5,787 nucleotides of DNA from positions 1 through 5,787 of the forward strand of contig JANPGO010000038.1 in assembly GCA_031423995.1 (NCBI GenBank), in the 5' to 3' direction. Under the pieces are notes generated by a model. That model was not told where the DNA came from, made no database searches, and saw only the letters and a program-made list of their open reading frames with translations. Below, in pieces: positions 1-4,665 of the stretch (its first letter is position 1; each line of letters opens with the position of its first letter). The stretch is from STC-74 sp031423995. Its GTDB lineage: Bacteria > Patescibacteriota > Gracilibacteria > BD1-5 > UBA2023. The position numbers were made by a program, and so were the translations under genes.

Positions 1-1164
1 GCCTACCGCAATGAGGGATCGAGTCCTGAGCACCTTCAGGAGTTCACGAATATGGAATTCTATTGGGCATATGCCGACTATGAGGATGGGATGCGACTCG
101 TCCAGGAACTCTATCAGTCGATCGCGCTCGAAGTCTATGGGAAGACGACATTCACGGCGAAATGACACACCTTCGACCTCGCGGGTAATTGGCCAAAAGT
201 CGACTATCTCGAAGCCGTCGAATCCAAAACGGGAATCAATCTCCTCACTGCCAGTGATGAAGCAATGAAATCAAAACTCAAGGAACTCGGAGTGAAGTAC
301 GAAGGTGACAATCGTGAACGTCTCACGGACACCCTCTGGAAATACGTGCGTAAACAAATCACGGGACCAGCATTCCTTGTGAATCATCCTGAGATCATCT
401 CTCCCCTCGCGAAGAAGTCAGTAAAATATCCGGGGCGTGTCGAGCGATTCCAGCCGATTATTTCGGGAAGTGAGGTTGGGAACGGATTTTCAGAACTCAA
501 TGATCCACTCGATCAGCGTGCTCGATTCGAAGCACAGCAAGAACTCCTCGCAAAGTGAGATGATGAAGCCATGATGCCTGAGTGGGACTTCGTCGAGATG
601 CTCGAACATGGTATGCCTCCGACGTGTGGATTCGGCTTCGGTGAGCGATTCTTCGCCTTCCTGGAAGACAAGCCACTCCGAGAGTGCCAGTATTTCCCGT
701 TTATGAAGCCAGTGCATCAAGTGGAAGAGAATAACGATGGAAAAGATACAAAAATAGCTGTAGCAATCATTAATCAATCAGCAAATTTAGAAAAATGGCA
801 GATTATGAATACGGTAGGTCACCTTGCGGCTGCTTTCTGAGCAAGAAAATGAGAATGACTTTTCTATACAGATTCTATACTATCTGAAGATGATAGAGAA
901 ATCATACTGAATATACAACATGCCATCATGATAAAAGAGTCTTCATCAGATAAATCTCTCAAATTGCTTTTAGAATCTGCCAGAGCCAGAAATATTCATA
1001 TAGCTGAATTTACTCGAGAAATGCTTGAAACAACGAATGATAGAATTGTTATTGAAAAGACAAAATCAAAAAATTATGATACTATTGAACATCTTGGAGT
1101 TCTCGTTTTTGGGAATAGAAAAGAGATTGAAAAACTAACAGAATCATTTACTTTGGCTCAGTAA
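1..1164 (+). CDS. lysS: Lysyl-tRNA synthetase (class II), 3' part, fused to a C-terminal DUF2000 domain
   Basis: Charges tRNA-Lys with lysine in the cytoplasm. The 5' end lies outside the window, so the OB-fold anticodon domain is missing. The visible 387 residues open in class-II motif 2 (YRNEG..., then EFTNMEFYWAYADY). They continue through EISPLAKK-like and ERF...GNGFSELNDPLDQRARFE blocks, then GDDEAM and motif 3 (GFGFGERFF, Arg codon at 646). This follows bacterial LysRS closely, although motif 3 is slightly shorter than in E. coli LysS. After a linker (about 715-750), residues 251-387 (751-1161) match DUF2000: KIAVAI start, N..GHLAAAFGARKG, EFTREMLETTND and HLGVLVFG. Five in-frame TGAs (163, 556, 838, 850, 856) read as Gly; the one at 556 is the conserved Gly of GDDEAM. 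Stop is TAA. All 11 Arg codons of the synthetase part are CGN, whereas 6 of 7 in the DUF2000 part are AGA. Synthetase identity is secure; DUF2000 is assigned from motif memory. Confidence 0.93.
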
Positions 1165-1166
1165 AT

Positions 1167-1191
1167 AAATCCTCCATAACTGGAGGGTTTT
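1167..1191 (+). terminator. Rho-independent terminator after lysS
   Basis: AAATCCTCC (1167-1175), 6-nt loop ATAACT, GGAGGGTTT (1182-1190) and a short T run. The five G-C-rich pairs are extended by T-G and A-T pairs into the T tract. It begins 2 nt after the lysS TAA. Stem and flanks recur at 2248-2272 with only the loop changed. Confidence 0.85.
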
Positions 1192-1234
1192 CTAATTCCG
1201 AAGGTACTTCTCTACAAGAATCGTGCTCCATTTT

Positions 1235-1262
1235 TTGCCATTTTTCTATTTTTCTCTATTCT
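1235..1262 (+). promoter_or_regulatory. Probable promoter of the zeta-like kinase gene
   Basis: TTGCCA (1235-1240) resembles a -35 box. A 16-nt T-rich spacer separates it from TATTCT (1257-1262), a -10-like box. Expected start of transcription is near 1269, giving a leader of only about 13 nt before ATG 1282, with no Shine-Dalgarno sequence. The block of T's and GCCATTTTTC around the -35 recurs before tRNA-Arg (2429) and in weaker form at 2658. Inferred from sequence likeness only. Confidence 0.6.
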
Positions 1263-1281
1263 AGAATCTCACTTTTATTTC

Positions 1282-2124
1282 ATGATCCTCTCCAAACAAA
1301 AATATCCGAACAGTGAAGCAGGAGCGACACTCCTCGCTGAGACGATTATTGGGTGATTGGGTGACATCGATCCCTATAGGATCAAAGATGTTCAGAATGT
1401 ATCGAGTATATTCCTTGCAGGAGCGCCCTGAGCTGGGAAGAGTGAATTTCTCGAGACGATTCTCGTCGACCTGAAGCGGGACTTTATCGTCATCGATATC
1501 GATCAGTATCGCTCTCTATTCGAGGGATACAATGGCGAGAATGCGAGTGAATTCCAGACGAACTCTGTGAAGGTCGCGAACAAGATCTTGAAGTTCTGCT
1601 TCCATAACCATCTGAACTTTATTTTCGATGGGACATTCAGGAGCTATGAGAAAGTCCGACAGAATCTAGAACAGTGTATCCACTACCAGAGAAATACCAT
1701 GGTGACCCTCGTCTATCAGGAACCAAAGATCTCCTTCTACTATACCTTCCTGAGAAAGATCTACAAGACACGAAATGTCCCTGTAGAGGTCTTCATCGAT
1801 GGATTCTATTCTTCTATAGAGAATGTCTTTCGTGCTCAGGATGAGTTCGGAGTCTTTCTCTTCATCGCGAGCAAAACCTATCAGGACATCGATAATCGGA
1901 AATTCACCTACAAAATCCATGACGATATCAGGACACTGCAAAGTTTTTGTAAAAAATTCAGAATATGATACACTGAAGGAGTCTTCACCAATAAAGAGAA
2001 ACTGACATTTGACATAGAAAGCTTTCAGAGTACACTCATTGCGAATTATCGCGGAAATTGATGACTCATCTCACGACTGAAGCTCTGGTTCTTCAAAATA
2101 GTAAACAACCATATATGAATCTAG
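1282..2124 (+). CDS. Zeta-toxin-family P-loop kinase (280 aa)
   Basis: Zeta-type toxins (Zeta, PezT) phosphorylate UDP-N-acetylglucosamine and so block peptidoglycan precursor synthesis; this role is inferred here. Walker A is GAPGAGKS at residues 47-54, with Gly50 encoded by TGA (1429). An IDIDQYR block follows at 71-77 (zeta-like D..D..R), then FIFDGTFRSYEKV at 113-125, the counterpart of the zeta substrate loop. Arg158 and Arg164 are candidates for the phosphate-binding arginines. Six TGAs (1354, 1429, 1966, 2059, 2062, 2116) are read as Gly; stop is TAG. ATG 1282 is chosen because it is the first ATG after the promoter-like boxes, about 50 codons ahead of the P-loop. There is no signal peptide, and no antitoxin-like ORF lies upstream, where epsilon or PezA would be expected. 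It could instead be a housekeeping AAA_33-type kinase. The P-loop kinase call is firm; the zeta subfamily is likely. Confidence 0.78.
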
Positions 2125-2249
2125 AAAACATAAAACTCCTTGTAGAAAAAGGGATCAGATGATCCTGAGAAAAGCAATTAGCTCTTTTTACAAAAAATAA
2201 GAAAAACTCCCACTACTTCCGAGAAGCTCTGAACTGAAGTATCAAATAA
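2115..2249 (+). CDS. Small ORF (44 aa) overlapping the end of the zeta-like gene
   Basis: Not recognised. ATG 2115 overlaps the last 10 nt of the kinase gene in another frame. The frame runs to TAA at 2247, directly on the following terminator. It is visible only if TGA is glycine (2160, 2166, 2235). The product starts MNLENIKLLVEKG and has a basic middle (KNKKN) and an aromatic/charged end (HYFREALNGSIK). No membrane segment or signal peptide is seen. Overlap with the kinase, an end exactly at a terminator and a plausible amino-acid mix favour a real gene, but at 44 codons chance is not excluded. It could be an accessory or antitoxin-like partner of the kinase; nothing in the sequence proves this. 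Confidence 0.45.
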
Positions 2250-2272
2250 ATCCTCCACGATTGGAGGGTTTT
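2248..2272 (+). terminator. Rho-independent terminator after the zeta/small-ORF pair
   Basis: AAATCCTCC (2248-2256), loop ACGATT, GGAGGGTTTT (2263-2272). Both arms are the same as in the terminator at 1167-1191; only the loop differs. The TAA of the small ORF (2247-2249) overlaps its left edge. Confidence 0.85.
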
Positions 2273-2278
2273 ATTAGT

Positions 2279-2302
2279 TCCAGATATACTCATCTGGAGT
2301 AT
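2279..2302 (+). other. Two mutually exclusive small hairpins
   Basis: TCCAGAT (2279-2285) pairs with ATCTGGA (2292-2298) around a 6-nt loop. Alternatively ATACTC (2286-2291), the loop of the first hairpin, pairs with GAGTAT (2297-2302), followed by TTT. The two folds share bases and cannot coexist. This could be a backup terminator behind 2248-2272 or chance. Confidence 0.35.
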
Positions 2303-2325
2303 TTTAGCCTGAAAAGCATAATTTT

Positions 2326-2352
2326 TGTCATCTTGAGTGAAACGAAGGATCT
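2326..2352. repeat. Copy of a dispersed GTCATC..GAAGGATCT-type intergenic repeat
   Basis: The stretch reads GTCATCTTGAG, then TGAAAC, then GAAGGATCT. It resembles the GTCATCCTGAGCGAAGCG(AAGGATCT) element that I recall in intergenic DNA of many unrelated bacteria. ATCTT (2330-2334) can pair with AGGAT (2346-2350), using one wobble pair, to form a small hairpin. Differences from the common form (C to T, G to A) are transitions. Only one copy is in the window, so the repeat call rests on memory. Confidence 0.5.
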
Positions 2353-2428
2353 GTTTTGATCATTTTCCAGAAGAGTAGAATAGTGATACATTAGGGTACT
2401 ATTATGATAAAATTGTACTCTATTTTTT

Positions 2429-2456
2429 TTGCCATTTTTCCATTTTTCCTTATCCT
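2429..2456 (+). promoter_or_regulatory. Probable promoter of tRNA-Arg(CCG)
   Basis: TTGCCA (2429-2434), a 16-nt T/C-rich spacer, then TATCCT (2451-2456). Spacing is identical to the promoter at 1235, and the surrounding T-tract and GCCATTTTTCYATTTTTC block are almost the same. The predicted start near 2463 would leave an approximately 18-nt 5' leader on the tRNA, to be removed by RNase P. Confidence 0.68.
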
Positions 2457-2480
2457 GTCTGCTAATATTTTCAATTCTCT

Positions 2481-2554
2481 GTCCCCGTAGTTTAGTGGAA
2501 AAGTGCGGGCCTCCGAAGCTTGCGACACAGGTTCGATCCCTGTCGGGGACACCA
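2481..2554 (+). tRNA. tRNA-Arg (anticodon CCG)
   Basis: Complete 74-nt cloverleaf with encoded CCA. Acceptor GTCCCCG (2481-2487) pairs with CGGGGAC (2544-2550), followed by A73 and CCA (2552-2554). The D-arm is 2490-2504 with GG in the loop; two of its four pairs are wobbles. Anticodon stem CGGGC/GCTTG (2506-2510/2518-2522) encloses loop CTCCGAA, so the anticodon is CCG at 2513-2515, reading CGG. T-arm ACAGG/CCTGT has loop TTCGATC. Arginine identity bases C35, A73 and A20 are all present, supporting CGG = Arg here. It stands alone behind its own promoter. No integrated element or duplicated 3' end is seen. Confidence 0.95.
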
Positions 2555-2560
2555 GAAATA

Positions 2561-2612
2561 TCTCCTTGAATCGAAGATACGTAGAGATCTCCCTGGGATA
2601 TTCGATAGGAGA
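2561..2612 (+). other. Long imperfect hairpin just downstream of tRNA-Arg
   Basis: TCTCCT (2561-2566) pairs with AGGAGA (2607-2612), and ATCGAA (2570-2575) pairs with TTCGAT (2601-2606). A 3-nt bulge (TGA) lies on the left side and a 25-nt apical loop contains the palindrome GAGATCTC. A competing stem AATATC (2557-2562)/GATATT (2597-2602) is possible. There is no T run after it, so it is not a textbook terminator. It may shape the tRNA 3' trailer. The rest of 2555-2657 shows nothing else I can support. Confidence 0.4.
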
Positions 2613-2657
2613 ATAATTGTTGTAGTTGTATAATTCGATGAATCGTGATAGATTTTT

Positions 2658-2686
2658 TTGCCTTTTTCTTTCATTCATAGTAGTAT
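2658..2686 (+). promoter_or_regulatory. Possible promoter of the SPFH-Tim44 operon
   Basis: TTGCCT (2658-2663) behind a T tract and followed by TTTTC, a 17-nt spacer, then TAGTAT (2681-2686; TATAGA at 2684 is an alternative). The core ATTTTTTTGCC..TTTTTC resembles the two stronger promoters at 1235 and 2429. It would give a leader of about 25 nt before ATG 2718, again without a Shine-Dalgarno sequence. Confidence 0.45.
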
Positions 2687-2717
2687 AGAAACATAGTATT
2701 TTTTTACCCTTTCTTTT

Positions 2718-3704
2718 ATGTGACTTTTCGATTTTGGTGGAGTCAAAAATCAAATGCGTTCGGTGATCCAATGGGATAAGCCAGATCCAACAGTATTAGT
2801 ATACAAATACACTGATCGTGGAGATGAGATCAAGAATGCATCCAAGCTCATTATCAATCCATGACAAGGAGTGGTCATGGTCTATCAAGGGAAGATCCAG
2901 GAGATCATGACTGAAGCTGGAACTTTCGATATTGCTACAGACAATATTCCATTCCTGACGACTCTTTCTCGGATTATGCAGGCATTCGAGAGTGAGAATA
3001 AGGTAGGGATATATTTCTTCAAGACGACGATCATCACGGATCAGAAGTGGGGAACCAAGTCGCCGGTGAAGTATATCGATCCTCAGTACAAGTTCCCTGT
3101 CGGGATGCGCGCCTTTGGGAATTTCTCATTTCGTATTTCGGATTTCAATGCTCTCTTTACTTCCTATCTCGGCACACAAGATTCAGTGACGGTTGATTCG
3201 CTTCGTACGGTCATCAGCGATCGTATCGTGGCTCCACTGACCGATGCCTTTGCGACTGCAGGACTCGGATACAATGAGATCGATCAGAATCGTCTCGAGC
3301 TCTCCGCGAAGGTGCAAGCATCTGCACAAGATGACTTTGCTCCATTCTGACTTGAGCTCTCAGATTTCCGTATCGAGAATACTGACTTCGATGAGGATAC
3401 TCAGGGACGGATCCGTACCATCGCTGATACTCAGGCACAATCGATCGCGGCACAATCTGCAGGCGTATCCTATGCTGATATGCAAAAGCTCGGTGCGCTT
3501 CGTGATGCTGCCAAGAATGAATGAGGTACCGCTGGCGTATTCATGGGTATGGGAGCAGGACAGTCTCTTGGTGGTATGATGAATACTCCTACTCCAGAGC
3601 TTCCTGAGGCACGTCTCGCGAAACTCAAATCCCTTCTCGATGGAGCGCTGATCACACAGGAAGAATTCGACAAGAAAAAAGGAGAAATCCTCTCATCTCT
3701 CTAA
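2718..3704 (+). CDS. SPFH-domain protein of the YdjI / COG4260 type with SHOCT-like C-terminus (328 aa)
   Basis: SPFH (stomatin/prohibitin-fold) proteins of the YdjI type form membrane-associated assemblies; in Bacillus, YdjI is encoded with a PspA paralogue. The start ATG 2718 is fixed by the family's opening MGLFDF, with Gly2 encoded by TGA directly after the ATG. Diagnostic blocks follow: VIQWDKPDPTVLVYKY (16-31), DEIKNASKLIIN..Q.VVMVYQGKI (36-60), LTTL near 79, QKWGTKSP (109-116) and MRAFGNFSFRI near 130. A Gly/Met-rich linker (about 274-289) leads to a SHOCT-like two-helix end (298-328, RLAKLKSLLDGALITQEEF). The C-terminal zinc ribbon of many COG4260 members is absent. TGAs at 2721, 2862, 3348 and 3522 are Gly; stop is TAA. 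No membrane helix is seen, so attachment is peripheral. The next gene starts 11 nt downstream, implying an operon. Confidence 0.88.
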
Positions 3705-3715
3705 TCCCTCTTTCT

Positions 3716-4621
3716 ATGAAAAATATATATAAAAAAATACTTATTTCGGCTCTCGTTGGATTTTTCATTATACCAATACTCGTATTCGCACGGGCGTGAG
3801 GCTGATGATGAGGTGGTGGTGGCTGATGAAGCTATCATTCATCGACTCCATCTATTCCTTGTTCGGTACAGTATGTTGGAAATCAGGCTGCAATAGATAA
3901 GTGTAACTCCAGTGATAACATATGAAGCTTTCTCCCTGTTATCTTAATAATCGGAGTGTTTATGTTTTTCTGATATAAAATATCATCCATAAATCCGCGA
4001 AGAAATGATAGTCAATCGAGAGAAACAAATGAAGATGATCTCAAGTCAGGAGATATCGATCAAAAAATACAATTCGTCCATTCGAAAGACCCGAATTGGA
4101 ATGAACAAAAATTTCGAGAACTCGTGAATATCGGATTCTTCAAAATCCAGAACGCGTGGTGTGCGTGAGATATGAGTTCAGCAAGGGCATTTATCTCTGA
4201 TGGGATTATGCGACGATTTACGCTCCAACTCGAACCCTACAGAGCAAAGAATCAACATAATGTCCTTGAGAGGCTCTCTCTGGATCGTGTCGATATACTC
4301 GATATCACGACGGATGAGAAATACATCTACATGAAAACTCTCATCAACGCTTCCTGTGTCGATACGGTGGTCGATGCGGACGATGAATCAGTATCCGAAG
4401 TTCACAATGATGGAGAACTCGAACACTGGAAAGAGGTATGGATTTGGATGCGATCGAATACCGTGCTGACCAAAGATACTGAATCAGGTGTTTTCGCAGA
4501 TAAATGTCCCAATTGTGGATCAGTCCTCAAGATCAATTCTATAGGAAAATGCGACTACTGTGGGACAGAAGTGACCAAGTGAGAATTTGATTGGGTACTC
4601 TCGGAGATTATCCAGGTATAG
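3716..4621 (+). CDS. Membrane-anchored Tim44-like protein with poly-Gly run and zinc ribbon (301 aa)
   Basis: Bacterial Tim44-like domains are lipid- or protein-binding modules on membrane proteins; the precise role is unknown. Residues 8-25 form a signal peptide or first membrane helix ending VFARA. Eleven glycines follow (28-38), then a short polar loop with two Cys, a second membrane helix (71-89) and a charged linker. The Tim44-like domain begins near DPNWNEQKF (125) and includes IQNAWCAGD, with a possible zinc ribbon inside it (CPNC 264-267, CDYC 279-282). ATG 3716 is chosen because a proper signal segment follows at once. Ten TGAs read as Gly: 3797, 3803, 3806, 3809, 3824, 3827, 3923, 3971, 4166 and 4580; stop is TAG. 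Under the standard code only the C-terminal half would be visible. It lies 11 nt after the SPFH gene, probably co-transcribed. The Tim44 call rests on domain architecture and the IQ.AW motif. Confidence 0.8.
3797..3829 (+). repeat. Eleven-codon glycine run, six codons being TGA
   Basis: Codons in order: tga, ggc, tga, tga, tga, ggt, ggt, ggt, ggc, tga, tga. The run directly follows the signal segment of the Tim44-like protein, where homologues elsewhere also carry Gly-rich stretches. The mixed codons rule out a simple trinucleotide slippage tract over the whole run, though GGT x3 and TGA x3 sub-runs could slip. Confidence 0.85.
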
Positions 4622-4636
4622 GAAAGACTCGATTAG

Positions 4637-4665
4637 AAAAAATCCACCAATTCGTTGGATTTTTT
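4637..4665. terminator. Bidirectional terminator between convergent genes
   Basis: AAAAAATCCA (4637-4646) pairs with TGGATTTTTT (4656-4665) as a 10-bp stem with a 9-nt loop. It carries a T run on both strands, so it can end the Tim44-like gene (stop at 4619-4621) and the minus-strand gene. The TAA of the latter (4664-4666) sits in the stem. An inner CCAA-TTCG-TTGG alternative exists. Confidence 0.8.

Noticed and set aside
490..777. Minus-strand ORF opposite lysS
   Set aside because: Shadow of the strongly supported LysRS frame; no family resemblance.
1..1164. Broken or pseudogenised lysS made of several short ORFs
   Set aside because: Breaks are all TGA, never TAA or TAG, and fall on conserved Gly; with code 25 the frame is intact.
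1666..1941. Minus-strand ORF opposite the zeta-like kinase
   Set aside because: Antisense of a P-loop kinase frame with clear motifs.
2404..2490. 28-aa hydrophobic plus-strand peptide (MIKLYSIFFAIFPFF...)
   Set aside because: It runs through the T-rich promoter and into the tRNA; hydrophobicity comes from the T tract.
2481..2612. tRNA-associated integration site (att) for a mobile element
   Set aside because: No integrase and no repeated copy of the tRNA 3' end is present in the window.
2391..2771. 126-aa minus-strand ORF with a GIEPVSQASEAR-like stretch
   Set aside because: It is the antisense translation of tRNA-Arg and its flanks, a well-known annotation artefact.
3214..3673. Several overlapping ORFs on both strands within the SPFH gene
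   Set aside because: Low-complexity Arg/Ser-rich shadows of the SPFH coding frame.
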